Source: Sarcomyxa edulis (Eukaryota; Basidiomycota; Agaricomycetes; Agaricales; Mycenaceae). From it: 64,000 bases of DNA. Made by a program: the position numbers and the translations under genes. Where the stretch lies: NCBI GenBank assembly GCA_009761415.1, contig QUOL01000011.1, forward strand, positions 434,001 through 498,000, in the 5' to 3' direction. Below are positions 22,920 to 36,531 of this stretch, piece by piece. The notes under the pieces were generated by a model. The model had not been told where the DNA came from, ran no database searches, and worked only from the letters and a program-made list of their open reading frames with translations. How positions within the stretch are numbered: the stretch's first letter is position 1; every line of letters begins with the position of its first letter.

Positions 22920-25673
22920 TCACGGTGCCCCATAAGCAGGTCCACTAAGCACCATCTCATCCAAAATCTCATCCATTTCCGTGCGTTTATACGTTCGAAT
23001 GGTCTCTCCGTAGTTTGAAATGTCGTAGATCCTGAATCGACGGTCGAATCTGTATGGAATGAAGTGGCGTGGTGTTAATAAGAAAGAAAAGGAAAGAAAA
23101 AAGAGAGGTCGATCAAGTAGAATGAACGAAACGAACCCGATTTTGCCGTAGCCGGAGTATGATCTGTGCGTGAATATAGTCGTCAGAAGTTTGAAAGAAG
23201 AGAAGTCATGGGCCGATAAATTGTACTCACCCGCCACCTCCAAAGCACAACCAAACCCCTTTCACGCGTCTACAATTCTCTGTAACTGCAGCACAAACCC
23301 AAACCCATATCAGCAAACCGCACCTCACCCACTACACCCGTCGATGCAATGAGAGACACATACCATGACAATGCCCATTCCCAACAGCCTTAACCTCCAA
23401 CGTACCCCCACCCGCCACATGATCGCTCTCCAACGCCTTCTGAATCCCCTTCTCGAAGAACCCGTCGCTTCCCTTCGCGTAGCTTGGTCCTTCGAGGCCT
23501 TGGAGGCCTACGTCTAGGGGCTGGCCGGTGAGGGGGTTGGTGTCGGCTTTGGTGTAGGATTCTGGTCTGTGGGTGTGGTGAGATGTATGTTAGGTTAGGA
23601 TGAGAGAGGGGAAAGTTAAAAAGGGGGAAGATATGGGAGGGAGTGAGACGAGGAGACGAACAATGGTATATGGAAGAACATGAGTGCGTTTGGTTTAGCG
23701 AGTCTCTTGGATTGGGGTACGAGTTGGTCTGATTGGCGTTTTTTATCCTTGTCCGTGTCCCAGAGGTCGCCTAGGTCTTTTGTGGTGTCTGGAGTGAATG
23801 GCCGTTCGATGGGCTTCATAGAGCCTGGGCGAATTGTCGTGTCACTCGGTGGGCTCTATATGGACGAATAGTATAGACGTACCAGATTCTTGCAGGAACC
23901 AATCTATTTGACTCTGGAAGAGAGATGATATGATATGAGTGTGATGAACCAAACTAAACGGAGATGCAAGTGAAGTGATAGAACGAACCTGCCGTATCCA
24001 GTCGTATGCCGTAGGCGTCCAGAACCCAAACCAATCAAATGTGCCTTTGGAATACGATCCGGAATCCAGGAAGTACAGCGTCAAAAGGTGGGTTTTAGAC
24101 CTACTCCCACCCACCTATCCATTAGCAGTAATTCTCCCATCAATCGATACGATAGCGTAGTGGAGATTCGGACTTACGCATCAGCACTCTTGACCTTCAA
24201 CACATAATTCCCAACACCATGTACATCCCTCGGACCCGCCTCGACCAGATTATAAGGTAACCCCTGCATCATCCTCATCTGTTCCTCCTTCGTCGCCCCG
24301 TTCTCATCATCGTGGTTCCCGAATATAGCTGCCCACGGAATCCCCCTTTCGGTGGCGGCAACAGCGAACTTCGCCAACACGCTCTTCGGGTCCCAAGATG
24401 TTCCTTGACCGTTCAGTTGGTCTCCACTGAACACGACGAGGTCGGGTTTCTCGGCATCTAGGACGTGCCCCAGAAGCGTTGAGGTGAGGTTATCGGAGTG
24501 GGTGCATGTTGAATCGGGGGGCACGTCGTGGCATTTGCCACGGGAGACGGAGAAGTGGAGGTCTGCGATTTGGAGGATTTTGAAACGGCCTTCGTGGGTG
24601 AAGTGGAGGGGGGGTGCTTTTGGTGGTGCTGCACGAAAAGAATCATGAGGCAGATGTCTGACCAAATGATTTGAACATACTGACATTTAACGCCCCGTCG
24701 ATAAGTCAACCAAACCTCATCCATCCTCCCTTCCTGCTCAGGCGTAATCGCCGGGTCGAGTTTCTCGAACCCATACCATGGCACGTCTTCACCGAACAAA
24801 ACGTCCAATTCAGTGATCACCTCCACTTGTCGATCATCTGCTGTCATTTCGCGGATGGTCTTGCCGATGTGATACCAGAGGTAGAGTTTCGGTACACGGG
24901 GGACGCCGTCGCGGATCGAGAGGTCGACTTTGTGCCAGTGATCGCTCTCGGGGTTTGGGGATGGGGATTTGCCTTCGGGGAGGAGACGGAGGGAGTTGAT
25001 GAGTGGGATGTCTTGTCTTCGCGTACGGCGATACCATATGTTCTGGAAATATGTTAATGGCTTATTACGATCGAATGAACTCGAAGGTACTTTCCCCAAA
25101 CTTACAAGATACCACATCCCCGACTGCATATTCAGATTTCGTTCAACACGGACCCATTTCCCTTTGATAGCATCCTTCTCGCTCGTACTAGCTGGCGCAC
25201 ACATTTCGCCGGAGATGGTAGGGCTCACCATACACCGCGTGATCGCAATTTCAGAAACTACTCTCCAAGTCAAAGTCAAGTCAACATACAGGACACGGTT
25301 ACACTATGTACGCACGGCCGGTATCATGAGGCAGCAGAGGTGCCCAGACGTCCAGAGGGAGACTGGCAGCGTCTATCTTGGTATCATCAGAGCTTGTACC
25401 CGTGACGTTCCACCAATCAACACCCTCTGGCAGTGGTACATCGAAATCGATGTCTGTGCTCGGGTTTGTTTGTACAGTACCATCTTGATCAGATATTGAT
25501 ATCGAGACGGTATCCCAGGATTGCCAGCCCAAGCGTTGAATTAGACCTGGTCCGGTCGTTGGTTGATATAGGACGAAAATGAAGGTGAGTAGTGATGAGA
25601 AACATATTATGGCTGCCATTGGAACACATATGGAGCGCAGGAATCGGAGGAATCGGTATAGATTGAACGCCAT
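22920..25673 (-). CDS. DCR2: Dcr2-type metallophosphatase
   Basis: About ten exons from MAFNLYRFLRFLR at 25673 to SGPAYGAP and the stop at 22920. One N-terminal membrane segment (residues about 17-37) anchors the protein. The catalytic domain shows calcineurin-like phosphoesterase motifs: ILQIADLHFS (D-x-H), VVFSGDQLNG (GD-x-x), IFGNHDDE (GNHD) and a C-terminal NGHCHV histidine motif. Order and spacing match yeast Dcr2, a phosphatase linked to cell-cycle entry and to Sic1 and Ire1 dephosphorylation. Clear joins include 25316/25260 and the acceptor before SYSGYGKIG. One join, after VLKVKSADA, needs an AG slightly downstream of the first one. No broken motif was seen. Confidence 0.88.
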
Positions 25674-26013
25674 CGTGTCTGAGAGTGCTCTGCGACTCTA
25701 GGATGCGCCTGGTGGCGATTGTTGGTGAAAAGAAAGCAGAATTAAAGAGTTATAGGAAGACCAGTTGAGCAATGAGGATCTTGGTACGAGTGACCGAGGC
25801 GAACAGTGACAGCAGTGACACGCACGCACGCACAAGTGTCACACGCTCTCACACGCTCCACCTCCTAGCCGTGACACCCATCGAAGGCGATGCTATTCCT
25901 GGCCCATCTGTCCGTAGGCTGTTCATATAAAACGCTGATACATACCCCGCAGCTAAACTTGACCCAAATCCTTCCTCTTTCTCCTACCAACTCATCTGGA
26001 AGTTGACTAGACT
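25674..26013. promoter_or_regulatory. Divergent promoter region between DCR2 and the 26014 gene
   Basis: 340 bp between two start codons on opposite strands. It contains short CACGCACG and CACACGCTCT simple repeats at about 25,818-25,860 and an AT stretch at about 25,925-25,935. No specific site is assigned. Confidence 0.45.
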
Positions 26014-27985
26014 ATGAGCTTAGACCAGAACCTGTTCACGCTGAACGTGACGCCGAACAAGAATGACCCGAACGTCGTTGATCTCATCGATCCCTCTGGG
26101 ACGATACATTATAGGAAGCAGAGGATGCCTGGGAGCGTTTATAAAGTTGAGGTGTATGGTGTGTATCACATTATAAATCATGATCTCCTAGTGGTATTCA
26201 CGCTGAACTGCATTACTTATGTGTTTAGATCCCATGTCGGAATCCCTATTAGCTACAGCGACCGCACCAGCATCCACGAGTAAACACAAGACGTTGGAAT
26301 TATACAATCCCAGTACTGTCGTTGAGCTCAAATATACAGGGACTTTGTCGTTTCGGTGGTCTTTCAAGTGGGAAGAGTGAGTTCTTCGATACCTTGGTGC
26401 GAAATGAGTTGAATATATCTGACGCGACCGGCCGTGTATCTATGACAGACATGAATTCGAATGGAAACGCGAGGAATGTTACATGATTCGTAAACCAGAC
26501 CCACCTGTCTTGGTCGTCGTCACTAAAGAGCCTCCCGGTCGATTGAAGACTACAGCTATTCAGATCCTGGATTATAATCTAAATCGGTTCGTACATAACC
26601 CATCCTTATTGATTATGTCTAGTCTGACCACCATGTGTCCAGGTTCGACATCGACGATAGAAAAGGATTAGAGATCGTCATGCTAACAGCACTACTGACA
26701 TTCCAAGATGCGAATGAGACTTACCATGCACCCTCATCTCAGACTGAGGCTAACGCACCGACGTCGACTTCGACTTCACCTCTGAACACCCTAGCAAGCT
26801 TAGGAATGGGACGGAAGACATCTGGGGATATAACCACTCGAAAAGGATCAGCGTCTTCCACTTCGGATACTTCTCCGCCTCTCCCACCACCTCGACCAGC
26901 GCCGAAGGCCGGTGTGGATCGTATAGCTGAGATGCAGGCTATCAGGGGACAGTTTAATGAGATTACGGTGGAGGATGAGGGGAGTGTTGAGGATTATGCG
27001 CAGTATTGCTGGACGTTACTGCAGGTGCGTATGGCTGATCACTCTCAACTCTCACTTGTTTTAATCATAATCCTCATGTAGGACGACGCGATGCTATTTG
27101 TGACCCTCCGTTCATCTGCCCCAGATCAAGTCCCCAAAGTTCTACAAGTAGTCGAACAGACGAAACGTATACGACATAAAGCTGGCGCGTTAAACCCATA
27201 GGGACACTGGCATTTACTGAAACTAACCGGTAGTCACAGGTTTATCAGATGATCACGAATTAAACCAATACGTTCTATACGACACCGAGAAACCGAAACG
27301 AATTGTACTCGACGATTCCAAGGGCAAGGCGTATAAACCGCCAGAAAGTCTTACCATCCATCTCAGCAAGATTCCCATGCCCGAGTTGCAACCCAAAGCG
27401 ACTGCGCCAGAACCTCATCATGCTACCAGCGCGAAGCAAAGCAAAGAATTCAAAAAGGAGGAAGAGAAAGCGAGGAAAAAGGAGGAAAAGCTGAGAAAAG
27501 GTCGGAAAACATGATCCTTCAACATTCGGATCCTTATGTAAACCCGCTTTTGTTTCGCCTTCTCATTGTCAATAGCAGGATCGCCTCCCGCAGCACCTAT
27601 ACCCAAGTCTTCGCACTTGCACGTCCAGGCCCACCAAGTCCATCCATACCAGCCCTCACCATCACCATCTCAGCTGAACAACCCATCAATCTACGTTGCG
27701 CCCCCACCACGGCGTCCTTCTCCCCGTCCACCACCACATCCGCATCCGCAGTCGTCACCGCCATTCCCATCTCTATCACCCTCTCCTAGACCCGCATCAA
27801 ACGCTTACGCCTCAGGCTCAGGCTCTAGCCATCGTGTAGATGGTCCCAATCCCTATTACGCAGCAGTTGATCCTGCTAGCGCTCATGCTTGGACACCGCC
27901 TCCGCCTCCTGGTCCTCCTCCCGACCAGCCAGGAAAATCACGTCCGTTATCTGGGATATTCGACATGTTCAATCATAAGCGGTGA
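26014..27985 (+). CDS. Conserved fungal protein of unknown function (521 aa)
   Basis: Seven exons: 26014-26158, 26229-26376, 26449-26586, 26643-27024, 27082-27166, 27240-27500, 27579-27985, all in frame. The first 190 residues form a compact domain with LELYNPSTVVELKYTG, RWSFKWEEHEFEWKRE and RFDIDDRKGLEIVMLTALL. The alternating beta pattern and F-x-W-K-WE core resemble tubby/scramblase-like folds of fungal proteins, but this is only an impression. A disordered Pro/Ser region, a charged helix rich in KKEEEK, and a Pro-rich tail ending GIFDMFNHKR follow. The tail could bind SH3 or WW domains. Not recognised as a named gene. Confidence 0.78.
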
Positions 27986-29484
27986 ACCCGAACCAAGCCC
28001 CGGTCCCGGTTGTGTGAGTTGTGTGTGTATAATTTATGATGAAAGACTTACCCTATCGTGCATATTGATGTATCATACGAACATTTGGACATTTGGACAT
28101 TTGGATTATCTGATCATGTTTTTATCCGCTGCTTGAATTCCCGTTTGCCCTTGGAATTCCCGTTTGCTTGTCACCCGAGGCAACGTTTGTGGTGCGCCAG
28201 TTCGAGGTCTCGTCGACTTGGCTCCAAGATATACCCAGCTAGCCTGAATGTTATATTTCTCGGTATCGACTCCAACTCCAACTCCACTATCCAGCCGCCT
28301 AAGATACAGAATAAGGATAATCATACAGCGCCACCAATTGCCAGGGCCCCGCTCCTTCGCTCCAAGCAACACGAGTTGTCTCCTCGTTCGTTCGCGTATG
28401 TAACCTACGCCACGCCGGAACATGATGCCTTTCCGTCGGGACATCATCCGACCCCCCACGCACATCAGCATCACGACATTGACCAATGCCGGATGCCGAG
28501 TAGGTGCCGAGAGTTGCTTGGTTCTATCCCCTGAACCAAACAACCTCTCCCAATAATATTGCTTCCGGTCCGAATGCCGCACTTCCCCTCACGGATGCAT
28601 TTCCTCACGCGAGTATCATGATTAGTCAGATGATGGCACTGGCAGGGGTGATCGATATCGGGTTGATTCATTTTCAAAATTTTGAGGCGAGCCTGACCGA
28701 GCGCTGGAGGAACGTGTCACGTCGAGCGCTCATTCTGATCGGAGTCAATCAATCTCACAATGCTAGCAGCGCATTGTATCCGCAGCGACAGCGGCAGCCA
28801 GCTAAGCCATGTACAGCAATGACCACGAAAATCGGACCGAAGATGGTTTGTAACGGATGTATCTCATTATTATTGCAGAACATACACGTAGATAGTAGTG
28901 GTATGTGGAGGATAGAATTGAAAGTTTATATCTTTGCAAGAAGGAAAGCAAATAGCATATAGCGTATAGCGATATCGATAGTTTGTTGGTCGGTCATGAT
29001 GGTTGGTAGGTAGTGTAGCCAGGCTAGGTTGTTATACAGAAGAAAAGGAAAGAAAAGAATTTACACGGAAACGGAAGGTGAAGTTGAGAAAGATATGCGA
29101 ATGAATGAGAGGATAATGTATAAAGTATAATGCTAAGTAAAACAAGGGGTCAATGCGAAGGAAGGAAGGAAGGAAAGAATGTACGTTGGAGGCCTCAAGG
29201 GGCATAGTAAGGTGAGAGATATCGATGCAAGGAGAGAGACGGTGCTTTTTTACACGATGGCACAAAATAAAACAACAATGGAAGGGAATGGAACGAAGGA
29301 GTTGGAGGATGCAGGAGAGGAATGGATATAGAATGAGTGTGGGAGGGTGGTCAAGCATGCCCAGTGATGACGATGCGGACTGAAACCCGGATGTGGCGAG
29401 CAGCGAAGCTCAGCATATCAACGGCAACAACAGAGTGTCGACGATGATGCGTGCGGTAGTGGTGAAGAATGGAAGGTCTCCCGT
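27986..29484. other. Intergenic, about 1.5 kb, no gene supported
   Basis: This lies between convergent genes. Long open frames occur on both strands at 28,058-28,582, but they overlap each other, lack motifs and splice partners, and look like chance. A short tandem repeat (acatttggacatttgg) occurs at about 28,080-28,105, and a GAAGGAAG run at 29,158-29,175. Confidence 0.4.
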
Positions 29485-30839
29485 TTATGAGACGGTAACA
29501 CCTCCCAAGCCCCGCCACGAATTCCACGAACTACCCATAGCGTCAACGTCTTTGTTGAGAGCATTGGAATAATCGAGGTCCATGAAGCTAACTCGTTGGT
29601 GGTGATGTTGTTGTTGTAAGGGATCCTTGAAATCGATGAAGGACACAAGAGGGTTCCCTTGACCCCAACGTGTTCTACGAGGCGAGGAAGCAGCGTCAGA
29701 TTGTGGTCGCGATGGGGAGGAGAAGATGGGGAGAGGAGGAGGTGCAGGGAAGGAATGGAGGATGGGTGCGGTCTTTGGCGCGTAGATGGGAACGAGGATC
29801 GATTCATCGTCGTCATCCGAATCGAGGAGACGTAGACGAGCCAGGACCAACTCTTCGTCATCTAGTTTGTGGGAGATCCGGTGCACGCGTTCTTTGAGTT
29901 CCTCGTCGTCGTCCTCTTCGTTCGAGTCCAACTCGTCATCCGCGTCCCCTTCTGCCGAGTCTTCGTCTTCGTCCTCGTCGTCACTCATACTCATAAAATT
30001 ACGCGCGACCTTTTTATAAGGTACGCGTTGAGCTGATTTGGAACGACCTTCGAGGCATGCGAGAGCGTCGGATCGGTTGGATTTGCGATGGGATGTGGAT
30101 ACGGTGGATATAGTCGTTCGGGACGCGGATCTCGTGTGGGGTTTCGAGGACGGTGAGACGGTGAGAGTGGCAGTGGAAGTAGATGTAGATGCAACGACGG
30201 ATCGCGGAGGGAATTGGAAGGCCGACAAGCGTTCTTCAGATTCAGGCGATGGAGAGGAAGGGAGAGTGGGTGATGAAAGTGGGAGTGGCGAAGGGAGTTG
30301 GGAAGTCGATGCTCTAGGGGAAGATAGGAAGAGGGGTGGGAGATCGGGTAGGGATGAGATGGGAGCAGGCTTTGGTGATGGAATCGTCCGTGAACGAGAG
30401 GAAGAACGCGATGAGTTGGAGTTGTGAGTGAATGTCTTTGTGCTGTGAAAAAAACTCTCCCGTAAGCACGACAAGAAAAAACAAGGAACACGAAAGATAT
30501 GACGCACCATATTGGTGGGAGTCTTCTCGACATGGAAGAAGTTTCCTGCCGTCTGAGACTAACAGTCCGAAGTGTCTGACTCTCGGCAAGATCAAGCGAC
30601 AAAAAAGACCTATATTCAACCACATCGCGTTGTGGTTGGAGAGCGGAATAGTATGTGGAAGATTCAACGGTAGGAGACTGGGTTTGGGTGGTATCAGTTG
30701 GAAGACTTCCTCGACGAGGACCCGGGGCCATCACTGGAGACGCAGAACGCGAGGAACTGCGAGAAGAAGCGGGGGATGATTCGGACAGGAAACCCGAGGT
30801 GAAGAATGGGGAATATGGGGAACCTGTGTAGTTGAACAT
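29485..30839 (-). CDS. Low-complexity fungal protein of unknown function (429 aa)
   Basis: Two exons, 30839-30508 and 30442-29485, with a 65-nt intron. The product is mostly disordered: Ser/Pro-rich N-terminus (FNYTGSPYSPFFTSGF), a basic patch (SDALACLEGRSKSAQRVPYKKVARNF), a long Asp/Glu run (residues about 245-285), then a helical segment (RVHRISHKLDDEELVLARLRLLD) and a C-terminal motif VSFIDFKDP..RVSFMDLDYSN. The two VSF-(I/M)-D repeats near the C-terminus could be short binding motifs. No enzyme signature. The frame and splice are consistent, but function is unknown. Confidence 0.7.
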
Positions 30840-33800
30840 GTTTAGTTGGCTGGGGAATGTCGAGGAGGGGAAATGGTGAAATTTGCAGGAGGAGTGGGTG
30901 GCGGTACTTATACGGTACGGGGTGAGGCGACTGTCATGACGGCAATTTATTTATTTTATTTGGCGCGTTTTTCGGTTAAAGATGATGCCAGGGGAAATAA
31001 AGTTCGAAGATCCGGATTTGGAGCGATTTGGATTGGAGAGATCTGAGATAAAACGGAGTTTTTTTTTGGGACAGGATTAGGACGGGTCGGCAAGGAAACT
31101 GCCTCGACCCCCCAAGCCGACTGGCAGTTCTCGTTTGGTCATTGGCCCGATTCGAGCGAGCGGAGCAGGTGGATGAGGAGTATGCCACTCAGCGCGTGTC
31201 CAGCAGAGGAGGAGGAGGAGGAGGCGAGCTTCCTCGTCGCGTCGCGTCTCGTCGTTGTACCACGCGATGTCCAGCAGCCACCAGCCTGAACATAGTCCCA
31301 GCCAGTCCCAACCCATCCTACTCTACCCGTCCACCGGCCTTGTTCTGTCCCATTCTACTCCCCCTACTCGCCGATACCTATCTATATCGCGCCACAAACA
31401 TTATTTCATCAGCTGCCCCAGACAGGCCTATTATAAATAATCATAGTACCTCCTTCGTCACCTAATACCTCATAGATAAGTAAGTCCAAATGTCTCGCAT
31501 TTACCATGCCTCCAAGAGTCTGAGATTGACCGATAAGTTGCCCGAAAATAACGCTGACCACACTGATACTTCTTCAATGAATCTCTTCTATAGGCCCACC
31601 TCCCGCCCGCGATCCGCCAGTCCATACCACAGTAGATTCGTTTTTGTGTCTCATTAAATCTCACCTCCCATCGACCTTCCCTTCCAATACTCCCTCCCGC
31701 GCATCTTCCTGCATACGGCATCTCATATTCCCCGACCGTCAAGGATGTTGCCATGCCTATACCCAAAAAAGGACTCATGGGAACTCGTTACTCCCTACTG
31801 AGAAGATTCAAACTGATTTTGGAACGAGGCGGCGGCGCACCAAGATCTTCCTTTCCTTTCGTGTTCCACAATTGAACTGGCCTTCCTTATTCCCACCCGA
31901 GGGTGCCACTGTGAGTTTCGAATTCGCTGCAGGGAGAATTCGTTCGGGCAGATGCCCGACTGACCGCCAGCGCTACGCCCAGCCGTCTGCCAGTGCCAAC
32001 TGGATTGATGCACGTTTTGAACGCGTACATACGCTTTTCCCCGCGTAAAACCACTGGGTACAGGGACTGAGGAAAGCCGTACCGAAACCCGAAGTATGCA
32101 CCTATCGTCGGGTAAGCACCCACTCGCGTTACCGGTGCATGCATGCATGCAGGTATCTATCTGATCCACTGGCACGAAGTACGACACGTCTCACTTATAG
32201 TGCATGTCTTCTCAGTCAAGTCATAATGACTATTAGATCAAACTACATTCCTAGATCTTCTCTGTGGTGCGGGCCATCAACATCTATCTTGCTTCTCTTC
32301 TTCTTCCAAACCTTCCCGTCAAACCCTCCCTCCCTTATTCCTCACTTGGAATATTCAATTTTCGTCTTAGCCCTTGTCTTGTCCTTGGGAGTAGGACCCT
32401 ACCCCCATCATGAATCATGATGATGCCCAACGTACACTGGCACCCTATTGATCCATGTTCCGTCCATGTTCATCTCATTATTTATAGGATTTTTTACACA
32501 AACCCCAAACGAAACGTGAAAGACACGGACCACGGCCCTCACGACAACCACAGCTGACTGGCGCTGACTACCAGCGCTGTTGGATGTTCATTTTTTCCTT
32601 CCCTCTTGGAGTATTACATTGGTTGCCGCCTCGAGGTCAAGCACGATCCCGCACTGACCGTAGCGAGTCTCATATCACCATGTCAGTAAATACGTGTATC
32701 GTGTATCCCAATTCCCAAATACCTGGAGGAGATCAATTGATGAACGGTACACTGTTACAGTTAGACAATTAGAATCTGCTGCAGGATATCCACGCACACA
32801 CTTGTGGCATCAAAACACGATTCTCTTCGAAGCCTATCATTGTCAAACTAGCGTTCGAAGATCCCGTCTTTCGCTTCACACCTGTCCCAGATCGCGTTGA
32901 CCACAATGCCAGCAAGTACATAATTGAAAAGATAGATAGAAGCGTTCTCATGCTAAACACCAGTCTATTGTGTGGGTCGCTTCGAGCATCTTTTTGATTG
33001 ATTTGACGCGCGTTCGAAAATCTAAACACGCTGCTCGTCTCTTTGTCTAACGCGTCCCTCTTGGTACCACTCACCTAATTGTGAGAGGTTTCAATGCAGG
33101 GGTATCATCGACCCACTATCGATAATCCCTCCTCCTACCGTCCCGAAAAATGGCGTGTTTTCTGTTATTTTTTAAGTGGGAACGAGCGTCAGCGCTGAAA
33201 CGATGATCTTCACGACGCGCGCCTCGAGGTTCCTAGCGCTCAAAACCTCGTTGACGCTGTTGAAACACGATCGTCCGGACTCCGGATATAAGTATCATAG
33301 GGTATAACGCACCGAGGAAAAAAAGCTGCCGCTAGGGCCTGAGGCCTTTCGTGGGGACGGGGTCGATGGGTCTAAGTCAGATCAGGCACACATTACATAA
33401 TCACTCCATAACAGGATATTGTCCCGTCTCGGCCGGTTGTAGCCCCAATTATAGCGATATTTTCGGTGATCCGAAACCTCTATATGGTAAGAGCTCCAGG
33501 CATCTTCGCAATCCCTGATTTTTGGGGAGGCCAGAGGGCTTTTCCTGATCTGAAAAAATTAGAGAAGAGCGATAGAAGTACATATATCACTGTGAGATTT
33601 ATATAGAGAAATACAAAGACTTGAAGTAGTTTTCGGAAGCACTACAGCCTGGGGCACACCATTTATTCAATAATTTGTCTCATTTAAAGCAACATGGAGC
33701 CAGGAAAAAAATAGCATCCAATTTCGGGTACCTATATCTATTTTATGAAGCCCTAAAATCTATCTCAAGGTTGCTATATATACCGTGCACGAGGTGTATC

Positions 33801-34929
33801 AGGCAGGATTTTGATTTCGGATTTAATTTTTTACACAAAATGTTAAGTCTCCGATCAATTACGGCTGATACCTATTACATAATAATCACTTTATGGCAAA
33901 TCTCCGGTGATCTCGGCGACTTTCCGAACCTTCGTGCTCACTGTTCGAGACAGCGAGCACGCGTATCCCCTCCTTCCTCTACCTCTCTGCCTAGTTTTTT
34001 CTGTATAATACCCTCACATGTACTTGTAGTGTATTATCAAGAATATATTTCGCTCTGAGAGGCTCTCAGAAGGCACTCAAATGGATATACATGATTATTG
34101 ACAAGAAAATATAATACTCTACATTAGAGACGTTAGGGGGAGATCCGAAGCGGTATAGTGGTAGAGTAAAATGATGTATACATGGGGGAGCAAATATATG
34201 AGGTCCTAAGTACCAGGGGAAGGGGGGAAAGCGGACATATGTCCATTCTTGAGGGCAATATCCATTCCCAGTAATCTCTGGAGATGGAGAGACGTGTACA
34301 AAGGTAGGGATATGGTAGAGAGTCATACATGGAGGTATTGTGATAAGGGGGAAGGGAATAGGACCAGTGGTACGGAGTAAATTCGATATTTTGAGGGTGG
34401 AGGAGATGAGGTGACCCACCAGGGTATTCCAAGCCACACCTATGTCCAAATTCTCTATAGAACATCCATTGGAGGTTAAAATAAATGGGGGAACACCTTG
34501 GTTTGTCTCTGGAAGGGGTGAGAGGGACAGAATAAAAGGGGGAAGTGGGAGACTTATCTTGCAGAAAGATAGGCTCTTAAGTGTCCAGGAAGCTCACCAA
34601 TGCTCTACAACCAATACATATCCCTTTAAAATACATCACTAGGCTGTAAACTCTGTCCCCTAGTTTACTACGTGACCGTGACATCACATATACTTCCGCG
34701 TGTGACCATTTCTTACCTTACCTTTTACCACCACCGTATCCCTCCATACTCGCATTTTCAATATATGCAACGTTCCTGTTTTGTCAGATCCTCTCTCTCT
34801 CAGTGTTAGCTGTCTCGAAACTGACAGCTTTCCATAGGCACCCAGTGGCTTGGAGTCATGTGGTGGGTCTATAGATGTATGAAGGGATGCATTGAGAGTG
34901 TGATACGACCGTGGTTGTTTGTGACAACG

Positions 34930-35610
34930 ACGTGTGATGTTCCTCGTAGACGCGCGTTCTCATGGTAAGCACCGGCCATGGACGAGTAGTAAGTCCTGTC
35001 GGTAGGACTGGCAAGCAGTTGCTCGCATACTCAGGCAAGGAGGGCGGGGATTAACCAGGAGATCGGTTCTTCAGACAAGCTTTTTAGTGTAAGTTAGGCA
35101 TGTCAAAAGAGTAGTAGTTTAGATTGATATATCGACGTTTCGGAATATAAGTAAAAGGTAAAGTAATTAGGTACAAACAGTCCGCAAGACCAGCGGGTCG
35201 GACATGTCACGTGGTTAGTAGCATAGTGCTATCACAGAGAGTGATGTTGTTGGAGGGCTCTTTGTATTGTCACACTGTGATACGAACCGGTGCATTGGTC
35301 CGGGTTCGGGTAGAAGCCCGAGTAAGGCACGAACGCCGAGAGGCTGAACGGAACTGTGACCCTGTAGCAGGGAACCTGTGACCCTGGTTGGGGAGCTGGT
35401 AACCGGGCTACGGGAGTAGTTACGCGTACTCAGGCCTCGATGGCGGGGATTAACCTGGATCTCCACTTACAGTCTATTTAGATAGCATGTACGTTGTGGT
35501 TATTGATTAAGGTTCTACTGAAAATACTACAAGGCTATGTACTGCTAATCTAACATACACAAACAAGTCCATGGACATGTCACATGATACTAGTGCTATC
35601 ACACACACAC
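34930..35610. repeat. Diverged duplicated segments, spacing about 370-400 bp
   Basis: Matching pieces recur in the same order: ggcggggattaacc (about 35,043 and 35,440), acatgtcac followed by gtgctatcac (about 35,205 and 35,578), and actcaggc before the first. The copies are strongly diverged. They may be the remains of an old LTR or of a tandem duplication. Confidence 0.5.
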
Positions 35611-36077
35611 GGGCAAAGGATTGTTGTCAAGGACATATACAGAGAATCATTAGCATGTAAATAGTCCATCTCAAGACTGAAGAAACATACCATGGGGTAG
35701 AACACATGTAAGGATGTGAAAGGGTGAGACTGGCGGATTTCAATGTTTTTGGCCATTGTAGAAATAAATGTGACAGTGGAGGGTCTAGGATATTGGTGTG
35801 GCTGTTCCTTTATTCCTTTCTTTCCTACGTATCATTCATGCCCTATGATTTACTTTCAGACCTAAATGGTCATTTATCTTTTTCTTTCATTATGAACCCC
35901 CACCTTGTCACGCGTCACATAGTCATGTAAACGCTGGCCAAGCGCCGGAACAAATCTTAGCATCTTATCTTCATAACTCATCCCTCTAGCCTAAGTTCTC
36001 ACGTCGACATCTCCGTGTCTAACTTCGGGCCAGAGGCTGTCAGGGGAGTAAATGCCCGGAACCCAAGTTGATATCAA

Positions 36078-36102
36078 GGTGGGGATATTCCATATCCCCA
36101 CC
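36078..36102. repeat. Perfect 11-bp inverted repeat with 3-nt loop
   Basis: ggtggggatat and its exact complement are separated by tcc, making a hairpin-forming palindrome. It lies in the gene-poor tract, with no gene close by. Confidence 0.75.
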
Positions 36103-36531
36103 AGCTCTATATACTACATCTGTGTGGGAGTATCCTACCAGGTATGTATGAATGATATCATCGCTGACTGATGTATAAGTAAGTGGTAACGAAGGGATGA
36201 GTAAGACTGGAAGAGGTCATGTGATGGATGCATGTGGTGGTAAGGTTGATGTGAGGAGCGCGTACAGTAAGCAATAGCTAGAAGAGATGCCAAGGCGTAC
36301 CACGTAAGCTCCCATAGAGCTGGACATACCAAGATGTTCCATTACAGAGGCCTCGCGAGGTAAGTAATAGTACAATAAGGGCTACTGATATAATCTACAT
36401 ACAGGAGCCTTCTTATCTTGTCTCTCAAGGACTGCCTGAGAGATTAGAGAACAGAGCATACGTTCGAGGACTGCTTGAACGGCCTCTGTTCTTGTGAGCT
36501 AGGAAGGGTGATATTAGTTCCTCTAATGCGG

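Larger units (their letters stand above)
30840..36531. other. Gene-poor region of 5.7 kb with degenerate repeats
   Basis: No gene can be supported. The left end holds the promoter of the gene starting at 30839. A GGA-repeat run occurs at 31,208-31,225 and TGCATGCATGCATGC at about 32,137-32,151. From 33.3 kb the sequence becomes more AT-rich and resembles worn transposon remains, with diverged duplicated segments at about 34.9-35.6 kb and a perfect hairpin at 36,078-36,102. The LTR element begins at 36,532. Confidence 0.5.

Noticed and set aside
28058..28582. Two open frames of about 158 codons on opposite strands
   Set aside because: They overlap each other, have no motif, splice partner or promoter sign, and sit between convergent genes. 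Likely chance.
34140..34215. tRNA-like D-arm text (agtggtagag)
   Set aside because: The rest of a cloverleaf (anticodon arm, T-arm, acceptor pairing) is missing. No convincing tRNA gene was found in the window.
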